Shown: in pieces, positions 1 to 7,011 of the stretch
Layout: each line of letters opens with the position of its first letter
Numbering within the stretch: the first letter of the stretch is position 1
Source of the DNA: an uncultured Collinsella sp.
Lineage (GTDB): Bacteria; Actinomycetota; Coriobacteriia; Coriobacteriales; Coriobacteriaceae
NCBI GenBank assembly: GCA_900549275.1
Contig: URNU01000033.1
Span: forward strand, 1 to 9,665
Direction of reading: 5' to 3'
Length of the DNA stretch: 9,665 nucleotides
The notes under the pieces: generated by a model
Seen by the model: the letters and a program-made list of their open reading frames with translations, nothing else
The model's database searches: none
Told to the model about the DNA's origin: nothing
Position numbers and translations under genes: made by a program

Positions 1-86
1 CCGAGCGAGCACATCGCCTGCGTCACGGCATCGATGACCGTCTGCGGCTTGTGCATGGTCGTCGCCGCGTTATCCAGATAGATCAT
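1..86 (-). CDS. Cysteine desulfurase, class V aminotransferase fold (N-terminal 28 codons only, runs off the window)
   Basis: Only the first 28 codons are visible. They read MIYLDNAATTMHKPQTVIDA and onward, the hallmark N-terminus of NifS/SufS/CsdA-type PLP-dependent cysteine desulfurases (the YLDNAATT motif). The family removes sulfur from cysteine, or selenium from selenocysteine, through a persulfide or perselenide. The catalytic lysine and cysteine lie outside the window. The ATG overlaps the stop codon of the upstream DUF3343 gene by four bases (ATGA at 83-86), so the two are probably translationally coupled. It follows selD, yedF and a DUF3343 gene, so the likely role is supplying reduced selenium for selenophosphate synthesis rather than general Fe-S assembly. 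The family call is secure; the selenium role is inferred from context. Confidence 0.88.
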   Translation of the reverse strand, partial: MIYLDNAATTMHKPQTVIDAVTQAMCSL

Positions 87-334
87 CGCACGACCTCCCA
101 CATATCAATCACCGTAAAGCCCTCAGTGGGAATGCCCGCCGCGGCGAGTTCGCCGCGCAGCAGCTCCTCATCGGCAGGCAACGCCTTCCACGCCAGACCG
201 CAGCCGGCAGCGACCTCCCCGGGCACGGGAATCGTTCGCCCGGGAAGGCCGCGCTCGATGCACAGGGACTCGCAGCCCATGGCGGCCGCCGTGGTGGGAA
301 ACGTGATGACAAGCGCCGGGCGCTTCTCCCTCAT
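83..334 (-). CDS. DUF3343 family putative Se/S carrier protein
   Basis: A small 83-residue protein of the DUF3343 family (putative Se/S carrier-like), which is commonly found beside selD, yedF and a selenium-linked cysteine desulfurase. Visible features are an ALVITFPTTAAAMGCE stretch near the N-terminus and the AAGCGLAW segment at about residues 42-49. The latter holds the family's conserved cysteine (Cys45); Cys21 and Cys25 are further thiols. I chose the ATG at 334 because GGAG lies five bases upstream. A TTG at 349 would add five residues but has no ribosome binding site and crowds the yedF stop. It starts 19 bases after yedF and overlaps the desulfurase start by four bases. It probably carries persulfide or perselenide between the desulfurase and its acceptor. 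No biochemical function can be read from the sequence itself. Confidence 0.85.
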   Translation of the reverse strand: MREKRPALVITFPTTAAAMGCESLCIERGLPGRTIPVPGEVAAGCGLAWKALPADEELLRGELAAAGIPTEGFTVIDMWEVVR

Positions 335-353
335 GGCAACTCCAACCAATACG

Positions 354-980
354 CTACGGGCGCACGACGCGCACGGCCTGCTCCATCTTCTCCACGATCA
401 CGTACATGTTGGTGACCTCGCCCACTGCAAGCTGGTCCTTAATGCCATAGTGGTCGAGGCAGGTGCCACAGGTAAGGATCTCGACGCCCTGCTCGGCCAG
501 GCCCTTCAGGTCATCGAGCACCGGCGAGCCCTCGACAGTGAGCTTGGCGCCGCCGTTGTAGAACAGCATGGTCGCGGGCAGCTCCTCCTGCTGCGTCACG
601 GCAAAGATAAACGCCTTCATGAGCTTGTGGCCCAGCTCGTCGTCGCCGCGGCCCATGCAGTCGGTGTAGACGGAAATGACGAGCTTGCCCTTGCCGGCGC
701 TGGCGTCACAGAAGGCAGCGCCATCCTGCTCGGGATCAGCCACGGCAACGGCGCCAGAGGTCGCCACGGTCACGTGCCACTCGGCGTCAGAAACCTTCTC
801 GACCGAGGCCGTGCAGCCCTTCTCCTGCGCCATCTTGGAGATGTTCTTGACGGCGGTCTCGTTATCGACCGAGGTCACGACTGTGCCCTCGCCATCGAGC
901 TGCTTCAGGGCTTTGAGCGTCTTAACGACGGGCAGCGGGCAGGCATCGCCCATGGCATTGACTTCAATCTTGGTAGACAT
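354..980 (-). CDS. yedF: YedF, sulfurtransferase-like selenium metabolism protein (TusA domain + DsrE-like domain)
   Basis: A 208-residue two-domain protein. Residues 1-75 form a TusA/SirA-like domain with the signature CPLP at 14-17, where Cys14 is the expected carrier thiol. A short linker follows. Residues 98-205 form a DsrE-like domain with Cys108 and a CGTC pair at 171-174. This layout matches the YedF proteins that co-occur with selD in selenium-using bacteria and are thought to bind or relay selenium. The start is placed at the ATG at 980, preceded by GAAAGGAAAAACT, a good Shine-Dalgarno. An upstream in-frame start at 1019 would add 13 residues unlike the family and lacks a binding site. 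It lies 57 bases after selD, close enough to be co-transcribed. The family call is strong; the selenium-carrier role rests on established genomic association. Confidence 0.92.
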   Translation of the reverse strand: MSTKIEVNAMGDACPLPVVKTLKALKQLDGEGTVVTSVDNETAVKNISKMAQEKGCTASVEKVSDAEWHVTVATSGAVAVADPEQDGAAFCDASAGKGKLVISVYTDCMGRGDDELGHKLMKAFIFAVTQQEELPATMLFYNGGAKLTVEGSPVLDDLKGLAEQGVEILTCGTCLDHYGIKDQLAVGEVTNMYVIVEKMEQAVRVVRP

Positions 981-1037
981 AGTTTTTCCTTTCGAATTAA
1001 TCGTTTTAGAACGGTACATAGCTCAATAAAGGTGTCG

Positions 1038-2087
1038 TTAATGCACAACGCGGACGGCAGGACCGCCCGGCTCCGCCTCGCACACGCGACCGACGACGGC
1101 GGCAACACGCCCCTCGGCATGCAGACGACGCGCAAGCTCATCCACATCCGCCGCGGGCGCCGCAATAAGCAAACCGCCCGAGGTCTGCGGATCGTACAGC
1201 GCATCCAACATGCCCGACTCCAGGTCGTCGTCGGCAGCCACACGCGGGCCAAAGAAGTCCTGGTTGCGGTAGGCGCCGGCGGGGATAATGCCCAGACGCG
1301 CCATGTCGAGCACCTGGTCAAAGAGCGGCACCGCTCCCGACGCAAGCTCAACCTGCACGCCCGAGCCCTCGGCCATCTCGCACGCGTGCCCGATCAGACC
1401 AAAGCCCGTAATGTCGGTGCAGCCGTGAAGCTCAAGTCCCTCGGCCAGACGAATCGGTGCCTCGTTGAGGGTGCGCATCGAGTCAAACATGGCTGCGGCC
1501 TCGTCCTGCTCGATGAGCTCGCCCTTAATGGCCGTGGTGATAATGCCCGAGCCGATGGCCTTGGTCAGCAGCAGAACATCGCCCACGCGCGCGCCGCTGT
1601 TGGCGAGCATACGGTCAAGCGCGACAAAACCGCTCACGGACAGGCCGTACTTGGGCTCGTCGTCGTTGATGGTGTGACCGCCCGCGATGGAGCAGCCGGC
1701 CTCGACGCACTTGTCGGCGCCGCCCGCCAGAATCTGACCGGCAACCTCAACGCCCAGGCAGCTCGGGATGCACAGCAAGTTCATGGCATGGCTCGGCCGC
1801 CCGCCCATGGCGTAGATGTCCGACAGCGAGTTTGCCGCGGCGATCTGGCCAAACAGAAACGGGTCGTCGACCATCGGTGGGAAGAAGTCGATAGACTGCA
1901 CGAGCCCCAGGTTCTCCCCTACGCGGAAGACGCTCGCATCGTCGGAGGTATCGAACCCCACGAGCAAGTTGTCGTTATGCACATTGGGTAAATCGCCCAG
2001 GACCTGGGCGAGGGCTCCGGGGGCCAACTTAGCGGCTCAACCGCTCGCGGCCGTCATGGACGTGAGCTTAATGGTGTCCTTAGCCAT
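1038..2087 (-). CDS. selD: Selenophosphate synthetase SelD, a selenoprotein with in-frame TGA (Sec17)
   Basis: Makes selenophosphate from ATP and selenide, the selenium donor for selenocysteine-tRNA, selenouridine and other selenium products. It has 349 residues if the TGA at codon 17 is read as selenocysteine. The N-terminus reads MAKDTIKLTSMTAASG-Sec-AAKLAPGALA, so Sec17 and Lys20 fall on the catalytic Cys17 and Lys20 of E. coli SelD. Other landmarks are TSDDASVF (about 48-54), SLSDIYAMGG (about 87-96), AGGHT, the ITGFGLIGHA segment and DPQTSGGLL near the C-terminus. The start is the ATG at 2087 with GAAGGGGG six bases upstream. A start at the TTG at 2027 would remove the catalytic N-terminus and has no ribosome site. 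The gene overlaps the glycosyltransferase end by eight bases. Compared with the usual CGCK or UGCK, the motif is UAAK, so the second cysteine is lost; that residue is dispensable in E. coli. Confidence 0.93.
1993..2011 (-). promoter_or_regulatory. Candidate bacterial SECIS hairpin downstream of the selD UGA
   Basis: In the mRNA, UCGCCCAG and CUGGGCGA form a perfect 8-bp stem around a GUC loop. The stem begins 26 nucleotides after the UGA and the loop lies at nucleotides 34-36. Published rules for bacterial SECIS elements ask for an apical loop roughly 16-37 nucleotides from the UGA with a G among its first two bases. This hairpin meets both, near the far limit of the distance. It lies within coding sequence (LAQVLGD), as bacterial SECIS elements do. 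Confidence 0.6.
2037..2039 (-). other. Selenocysteine (UGA) codon, residue 17 of SelD
   Basis: The selD frame from the ATG at 2087 meets TGA here and then continues, with SelD homology on both sides, to the TAA at 1038. The codon is at the exact position of the active-site Cys/Sec in SelD proteins, with Gly before it and the catalytic Lys three residues after. Recoding needs SelA, SelB and tRNA-Sec, none of which lies in this window. A nonsense mutation is the alternative, but it would have to hit the one codon where selenocysteine is expected. Confidence 0.88.
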
Positions 2088-3297
2088 ACGAACCCCCTTC
2101 CAACAAATCAACGACTTTAAGTATACGCCCCAGGCACGCTTCCCAAGAGACCGCCGACGGCTCAAACGTCGAAGGCGGCGCCGCAAGCGCCTGCGTGATA
2201 GCATCTGCCAGTGCGCGCTCAAACAACGGAAGGTCGGCCGCCTCGGGCGTGTCGACATCCGTCATACGCGGCGGCGCCACCCACGTCACGGGAGCACCGG
2301 GAAGCATCGCCTCCATCCAGGGACGAACGCCGGGCAAATCGGTCGCCACAACTTTGCAGCCGCACGCGAGGGCCTCGATCGTCACAAGCGGCAGACCCTC
2401 GTAAAACGAAGGCAGCACGAAGACGTCTGAACTGCGGTAGGCACGCACGAGCCCATCGCTATCCAGGCGCCCCGCCAGCGTCACCGGCACATCCGAGGCC
2501 GCGGTCAAGCGCTCGATACGCGCGTACTCGGCATCGTCCCCGCGGCCGCCCACAAGTACCAGGCCAGATGGGCGGACGTCATCGTCAATCGGCAATGACA
2601 CGGCTCGAACCAGCGACTCGACACCCTTTTTAAAGCAAATCTTGCCCACGTACACAAGCGATCCCGGCCGCCTCGCCACGCTTGCGTCGCGGCAGAAGAC
2701 GCGATGGTCGTAGCCCGTCCCAATCACGTGGATGCGATCGGCATCGACGCCGCACACCAGGCCAATCTGCTCAGCCTGCTCAGCATGGAGCGCAAAGACG
2801 GCATCGAGCCGACGAACCGCACGTACGATGCGATCGCGCTCGAGCGCATGCGAACGCAGCTGGCGCAGGTCGGTCGAATGGCACACGGCAACAACCGGCA
2901 CGCCCCGGACGCACTCGCGCGCCAATGCGGTCACCAGATACAGGTGATGGCAGAGCACCAGATCGGGCCGAAACTCAGCCACAGCCCGATCGATTGCAGC
3001 AGCAAATGCCCGCTCAAATGCCTTGAGCATCGAAGGCGTCAGGTCACGATAGCGTGTAGAGGGATAGGGCATGACATCGGACATACCGCAGATGGGAAAC
3101 GGCAGCTCGGGCGACTCGAACGGTACGGCAAACACGGCAGCACGCCGGTCCAGCTCGCCTTGGGTATCACCCGGTGCCGCGCCGCAAAGCACGGCGGCGC
3201 GATGCCCCGTCTCGATCTGTTCGCGCACGAGCGCGGCAAGGTAGGTGCCGCTGCCGGTGCTATCTGGTTTTTGTGCCGAGATATTGAGGATGCGCAT
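2080..3297 (-). CDS. Family 4 (GT-B fold) glycosyltransferase coupled to selD
   Basis: A 405-residue GT-B glycosyltransferase of the GT4 type. The N-terminal half starts MRILNISAQKPDSTGSGTYL, with the glycine-rich acceptor loop at about 13-19, and has a CHSTDL motif near 139-144. The C-terminal half has LVYVGKICFKKGVESLV (about 214-230), with the expected basic residues for nucleotide-sugar phosphate binding. It also has FYEGLPLVTIEAL (about 298-310), the EX7E donor motif with Glu300 and Glu308. The ATG at 3297 matches the family N-terminus; an upstream frame to 3435 overlaps the previous gene and is arginine-rich noise. No signal peptide or membrane segment is seen, so it is cytosolic. It starts 14 bases after the ATPase gene and its last eight bases overlap selD, which implies coupled translation. 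Donor and acceptor are unknown. The selenium context recalls SenB, the selenosugar synthase, but I cannot show it belongs to that family. Confidence 0.88.
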   Translation of the reverse strand: MRILNISAQKPDSTGSGTYLAALVREQIETGHRAAVLCGAAPGDTQGELDRRAAVFAVPFESPELPFPICGMSDVMPYPSTRYRDLTPSMLKAFERAFAAAIDRAVAEFRPDLVLCHHLYLVTALARECVRGVPVVAVCHSTDLRQLRSHALERDRIVRAVRRLDAVFALHAEQAEQIGLVCGVDADRIHVIGTGYDHRVFCRDASVARRPGSLVYVGKICFKKGVESLVRAVSLPIDDDVRPSGLVLVGGRGDDAEYARIERLTAASDVPVTLAGRLDSDGLVRAYRSSDVFVLPSFYEGLPLVTIEALACGCKVVATDLPGVRPWMEAMLPGAPVTWVAPPRMTDVDTPEAADLPLFERALADAITQALAAPPSTFEPSAVSWEACLGRILKVVDLLEGGSYG

Positions 3298-3311
3298 GTC
3301 GCGGTACACCC

Positions 3312-4076
3312 CTAGGCCAAGGCGGCGGCGCGGACAGCCGCGCCGATGGCGCCGGCAAAGCGAGCCTGGGGCGAGGTGATCACCGGCGACCCCAGTAGCT
3401 CGCCCAACCGCTCCACCACGAAGGCGTTCTCGCACAGGCCGCCGGTCAGATAGTACGGGGCGCCCGCGGCCTGCCCGGCCATGGTCGCCACGCGCGAGAC
3501 CACGCTGTCGATCACGCCACGCGCAATGTTCTCGCGCGGCTCACCGCGGCCGATCAAGCTTATGACCTCGCTTTCGGCGAACACCGTGCACATGCTGCTG
3601 ATCTTGGTCGGCTCGCCGGAACGTGCCAGGTCGGCCATCTGCTGCTGGGTAATGCCCAGGCGGTCAGCCATAATCTCAAGAAAGCGCCCCGTGCCGGCGG
3701 CGCACTTGTCGTTCATGGCAAACTTGGCCACGCGGCCACTTTTAAGCTGAATGACCTTGGTGTCCTGACCGCCCACGTCAATCACCGTGCCGTGATCGCC
3801 AAACAGGCGCACGGCACCGGTACCGTGACAGGTGATCTCGGTCACGACCTTGTGCGCATAGGGCACGGCGACACGACCGTAGCCGGTCGCGACCACACGA
3901 GCATCGTCGCCCGTCACGTCATAGCCGGCCGCTGCCAGTGCCTCGCGCAGCCGCTCGGAAGCATCGACCGATGAATACCCCGTCGGCATCACGCAAGTCC
4001 ACGCAATGGTGCCATCCGTCTCCACCACCGCAGCCTTCGCAGCCGTCGAGCCTATGTCGATACCAATGCCAACCAC
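3312..4076 (-). CDS. BadF/BadG/HgdC-type ATPase, activator of the double-cubane reductase (YjiL family)
   Basis: A 254-residue ASKHA-fold ATPase. GIDIGSTAAK (about 5-14) is the phosphate-1 loop, ATGYGR lies at 63-68, and VIDVGGQDTKV (about 98-108) is phosphate-2. NDKCAAGTGRF holds Cys125 and SSMCTVFAESE holds Cys163. These two cysteines are the usual ligands of the [4Fe-4S] cluster that bridges the homodimer. Family members hydrolyse ATP to push one low-potential electron into a 2-hydroxyacyl-CoA dehydratase or a double-cubane protein, here most likely the product of 5709-6875. I chose the GTG at 4076, five bases after a perfect AAGGAGG, giving MVGIGIDIGST. A TTG at 4097 would include the Shine-Dalgarno in the coding region. 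Unlike E. coli yjiL, which follows yjiM directly, two genes separate it from its presumed partner. Confidence 0.92.
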   Translation of the reverse strand: MVGIGIDIGSTAAKAAVVETDGTIAWTCVMPTGYSSVDASERLREALAAAGYDVTGDDARVVATGYGRVAVPYAHKVVTEITCHGTGAVRLFGDHGTVIDVGGQDTKVIQLKSGRVAKFAMNDKCAAGTGRFLEIMADRLGITQQQMADLARSGEPTKISSMCTVFAESEVISLIGRGEPRENIARGVIDSVVSRVATMAGQAAGAPYYLTGGLCENAFVVERLGELLGSPVITSPQARFAGAIGAAVRAAALA

Positions 4077-4124
4077 GGCATCCTCCTTCTTATGCAACGC
4101 AGGGACGCCCCTTTGTCACATTCG

Positions 4125-5039
4125 TTAGGCCTTCAAAAAAGTGAGATAACGCACGCAGGTATAGATCACCAGAATAGCCGCAATCACCGTCTCTACAAGC
4201 GCAACGGGAGCAAGCCACGGCAGCGGTGCCCCCATGTTCAAAAGACAGGAAGCCGTCATTTTTGATGCGATGGCGCTAATCACAAAGGGAAAGGTAAACG
4301 CCGCATAGCTGGGATAAAACGGAAGCGAAAGGCAACGGACCAACTGTACCAAGGAGAACAGATAGATGACCGTCGCAACGGCAAACATCGCCAACAAAAA
4401 GAGGTGGTTCTTGGGCATAACGGATTGCACGTAACCAGCGAGGCACAGGCTCATGGGCGCAGCGTAAATGCAGATAAGCGGTTTGGCGGGCTCTGGAACA
4501 TTGGGCAGCTTGACATACCTCACCGTCACCAGAACAAATAGCGCCACAAAGCTAACCAGGCCAAGCCAGAATGCGGCGGCGCCAATTGCCGTAGCTTCGT
4601 ACACAGGCGCAGTAACCGCTGCGACCGCAATGCCAACGTACACAATGTAATAACTGGCAAAGACGGCTTGGAGCTTAATCTTTGCCACAAACTTAACCGT
4701 GAAGAACACAATCAGCGCAACATGAAGCGCAATCGCCACGACCCACACGACAAACGCCACACCCGCGGCACCAAGATACCCTTTGATATAGGTCGAAAGC
4801 AGCATGAGCGCCATCGAGAAAGTGCCCGAAACACTTGCCATAATCGGGTTCGTCATATCCTCGGCAAGCAGCTTGGGGAATGCGACCACCTTGATAATGA
4901 ATAGCAGCAGGAACAGTGCCGAAACCACGCCGCAAACCATGCGCAGCGTCTCGGAATAGCTCTGCAAAAGATTACCCAGGGCCGCACAACCTAACGCGAC
5001 GCCGCAAATCGGAACAGGGATTTTCTTGATCATATCCAT
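4125..5039 (-). CDS. TDT family (TehA/Mae1/SLAC1-like) membrane transporter
   Basis: A 304-residue integral membrane protein with about ten hydrophobic helices and short loops. It begins MDMIKKIPVPICGVALGCAAL, the positively charged N-terminus and first helix typical of TDT proteins, whose members include tellurite-resistance and C4-dicarboxylate transporters and anion channels. The ATG at 5039 has AGGA about 11 bases upstream; an ATG two codons later is possible. It sits between the cysteine-rich protein (68 bases upstream) and the activating ATPase (48 bases downstream to the GTG start), so it is probably co-transcribed. Substrate cannot be read from sequence. A dicarboxylate, sulfite-like or chalcogen oxyanion would each fit the family, and selenium context makes an oxyanion attractive but unproven. 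Confidence 0.8.
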   Translation of the reverse strand: MDMIKKIPVPICGVALGCAALGNLLQSYSETLRMVCGVVSALFLLLFIIKVVAFPKLLAEDMTNPIMASVSGTFSMALMLLSTYIKGYLGAAGVAFVVWVVAIALHVALIVFFTVKFVAKIKLQAVFASYYIVYVGIAVAAVTAPVYEATAIGAAAFWLGLVSFVALFVLVTVRYVKLPNVPEPAKPLICIYAAPMSLCLAGYVQSVMPKNHLFLLAMFAVATVIYLFSLVQLVRCLSLPFYPSYAAFTFPFVISAIASKMTASCLLNMGAPLPWLAPVALVETVIAAILVIYTCVRYLTFLKA

Positions 5040-5081
5040 ATAGATAGGTTTCCTAACCTCGTCGGCCTTCTTATGCTAGGT

Positions 5082-5098
5082 TCCGGCATCTCGCCGGA
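5082..5098 (-). repeat. Small intercistronic hairpin between the cysteine-rich protein and transporter genes
   Basis: TCCGGC and GCCGGA form a 6-bp perfect inverted repeat with a 5-base loop, ten bases after the stop codon of the upstream gene. No T-tract follows in the direction of transcription, so it is not a strong terminator. It may stabilise or process the mRNA, or be chance. Confidence 0.35.
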
Positions 5099-5107
5099 CA
5101 CCTGCTG

Positions 5108-5653
5108 CTAGATTTCGATATCGGCAACTTTACGGCGCGGAGCCGGCTCGTCGACTTCGTCCAGATTCTTAATGCCGCACTCGCGACACACCATCTGGGC
5201 GACCTTCCATGCACACAGACCTGTGTAGTAAATGCACTGCTCTTTATGCTCACCGCGGCCCATGTCAAATTCCTTCGTCAAGATGCGGCAACAGATGGCA
5301 TGCTTACCGTTGTTCTCGCGGAACCAATCGTGCAGCTCGTGCGTAAGCTGCATCGACTTGACGGATTTTGGATTGGTCGGGCCGTCCTGCTCCGTACGTC
5401 CAAACAACATTCCAATCGCCAGAATGCCACCATTAAAAGCGCCGCACGCGCAGCCGGACTTGCCTGCGCCTACCGACATACCAGACGCCATGGCCACGAC
5501 CGAATCGGTCACATCGAGCTCGAGCATTTGTTTCATGGTGTAGACAAGCGACTCGCAGCAGTAATAACCCTTTTTGAAGTTATCCTCGGCCGCGCGTTGT
5601 ACAGCACGAGGACTTAGCTCAGATACGCCAATTGCAACATTGGGTTCAATCAT
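5108..5653 (-). CDS. C_GCAxxG_C_C family cysteine-rich redox protein
   Basis: A 181-residue soluble protein resembling the C_GCAxxG_C_C family (putative redox-active proteins of anaerobes). Cysteines appear as YYCCES (Cys32, Cys33), SGCACGAFNGG (Cys68, Cys70), AICCR (Cys121, Cys122), Cys140, Cys147, and CREC (Cys156, Cys159). The glycine-rich GAFNGGILAIGMLFGR stretch after Cys70 is characteristic. Ten cysteines suggest metal or iron-sulfur binding, or thiol relay. The ATG at 5653 is preceded by GAAAGGAAAAGAA, a good binding site; a TTG at 5668 would include it in the gene. It lies 55 bases after the double-cubane subunit, so it may donate electrons to it or carry a chalcogen. No reaction is established for the family. 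Confidence 0.82.
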   Translation of the reverse strand: MIEPNVAIGVSELSPRAVQRAAEDNFKKGYYCCESLVYTMKQMLELDVTDSVVAMASGMSVGAGKSGCACGAFNGGILAIGMLFGRTEQDGPTNPKSVKSMQLTHELHDWFRENNGKHAICCRILTKEFDMGRGEHKEQCIYYTGLCAWKVAQMVCRECGIKNLDEVDEPAPRRKVADIEI

Positions 5654-5708
5654 TTCTTTTCCTTTCAAATCGATATGGCATAGGGGCTGCCCCCTTGCCG
5701 CGTTCGCC

Positions 5709-6875
5709 CTACAGGGTCTCGATAAAGGCGGCGATGCGCGTCTCGATCTGGCCCATGTCGCCGTTGCTGTAGTCGGTCTCGATCTTCATGTACGGAATGC
5801 CCGCACCCTCGACGACCTCCTGCATGCGCGCGCTCTCAACGTTGAAGGTGTGGCAGGCCTGTAGCACGCTCTCTACCACGCCATCGACGTGGTACTTCTC
5901 GCACATGGCCAGGGTGTTTCCCATGCGGCCGTCGTTGGGCGTCATGACCGAGCAGTTGATGTCTAGGTAGCGGTCGGCGATGGCGCGAAGGATGTCGGGA
6001 GCCTCCGGGTCGATCATCATGGCCGCCGTGCGCTCGCCCGAGCAGTCATCCATGCACACGACCACACCGCCGTTGGACTCGATGGTGCGACCGATCTTGT
6101 TGATCACACCGCCCACCGGGCAACCGGTGATCAGAATGCGCTTGGCATCCGACGCAACCGGGCGCTCGCCCGCGTCGTAGGCCTCGCGCAGCTTGGCAAC
6201 CTTTTGCTCCAGCTGCTCCGTATAGGCATCGATATCAAAGCTGAACGTACCGGCAAACATGGTGCTCATCAGGTCGACGCCGCTCATGGCCGCCGGCTGG
6301 CTGGCCTGCAGCGCAAACATCTCGAGCTGGGCCGCACGCAAGCGGTTGCGACGACGGACGGCAGCGCGCAGGTCGTCGTCGGTAATCGTGATGCCGTAGA
6401 AGCCCTCGAGCTCCTCCTTGAGCAGACGACACTCCTCGTACCAGCCCTCGCGCTCGTAGGCGCGGTCGCGGCCCTGCGGCAGGTGCAGAATGTGCGTGCG
6501 CTTGAGCTCGTTGAGTAGCTCGTACATCTTCTTCTTGCCGTCGCAGGTGGTCTCGCCGATGATCATGTCGCTAAAGTACGTAAACGGGCACTTTTGCGAG
6601 TAGGCAAAGCCGTACGTCGACTTGATGAGCGGGCAGAGGTTTGCCGGCAGCACCTTCTCGGCCTCGGGAATCACCTCGTCGGACGTGCCGCACAGCGCCA
6701 CGCTCACAGCCCCCGCGGCATCGATAATCTCGAGCGGCGTATAGCTGCACAAGAAGCCGACCAGGCGATTACCCGCCTGCTTGTAATCCTTAACGCGAAT
6801 AAACGCCGCCTTGCGCTGCTCGTTGAACTCCTCAAACGTGCTGGGCAGCTTGACCCCTTCGATTGCTTCAGCCAT
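5709..6875 (-). CDS. Double-cubane-cluster-type anaerobic reductase subunit (HgdB/YjiM family)
   Basis: A 388-residue member of the 2-hydroxyacyl-CoA dehydratase D-component family, closest in layout to YjiM and the double-cubane cluster proteins (DCCP). These carry an [8Fe-9S] cluster and, once reduced by a partner ATPase, perform difficult low-potential reductions; acetylene reduction has been shown for one member. The N-terminal half has FLCSYTPLEIIDAAGAV (Cys43), Cys62, ANLCPLIKS (Cys81), SQKCPF (Cys96) and GETTCDGKKKM (Cys111). The C-terminal half has ITGCPVGG (Cys252), Cys274, Cys278 and QACHTFN (Cys341), and ends with the family signature PYMKIETDYSNGDMGQIETRI. The ATG at 6875 has AGGGG seven bases upstream. 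The first gene of the presumed operon, it follows a long structured leader. The single subunit plus a separate ATPase fits DCCP rather than a heterodimeric dehydratase. Physiological substrate is unknown. Confidence 0.9.
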   Translation of the reverse strand: MAEAIEGVKLPSTFEEFNEQRKAAFIRVKDYKQAGNRLVGFLCSYTPLEIIDAAGAVSVALCGTSDEVIPEAEKVLPANLCPLIKSTYGFAYSQKCPFTYFSDMIIGETTCDGKKKMYELLNELKRTHILHLPQGRDRAYEREGWYEECRLLKEELEGFYGITITDDDLRAAVRRRNRLRAAQLEMFALQASQPAAMSGVDLMSTMFAGTFSFDIDAYTEQLEQKVAKLREAYDAGERPVASDAKRILITGCPVGGVINKIGRTIESNGGVVVCMDDCSGERTAAMMIDPEAPDILRAIADRYLDINCSVMTPNDGRMGNTLAMCEKYHVDGVVESVLQACHTFNVESARMQEVVEGAGIPYMKIETDYSNGDMGQIETRIAAFIETL

Positions 6876-7011
6876 GACGGTTCCCCTCTTGAACCAAATA
6901 TGAATAGCTACGGTATTGCTGCACGGTGGGTGGCGAAAACCAGGCCGTGCTCAAACCCGGAATTTTAGGGAACCTGCCTTGCGGACAGTTATTTAGTTGT
7001 GCGTCGTCTCT

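Noticed and set aside
51..1991. Very long plus-strand open frame of 646 codons opposite the selenium genes
   Set aside because: It lies antisense to four well-recognised genes, has no family motifs and is rich in His, Arg and Ala. Such frames arise from strong GC codon bias on the coding strand.
2037..2087. selD as a pseudogene or a gene starting at the TTG at 2027
   Set aside because: The TGA falls exactly on the catalytic Cys/Sec codon, a strong Shine-Dalgarno precedes the ATG at 2087, Lys20 is conserved, and the rest of the frame is intact.
3298..3435. 46-residue N-terminal extension of the glycosyltransferase
   Set aside because: It would overlap the preceding ATPase gene by over 100 bases and is arginine-rich noise; the family N-terminus begins at the ATG at 3297.
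5682..5695. AGGGG/CCCCT hairpin between the double-cubane and cysteine-rich protein genes
   Set aside because: Only five pairs with no T-tract; too weak to call a terminator or processing site.
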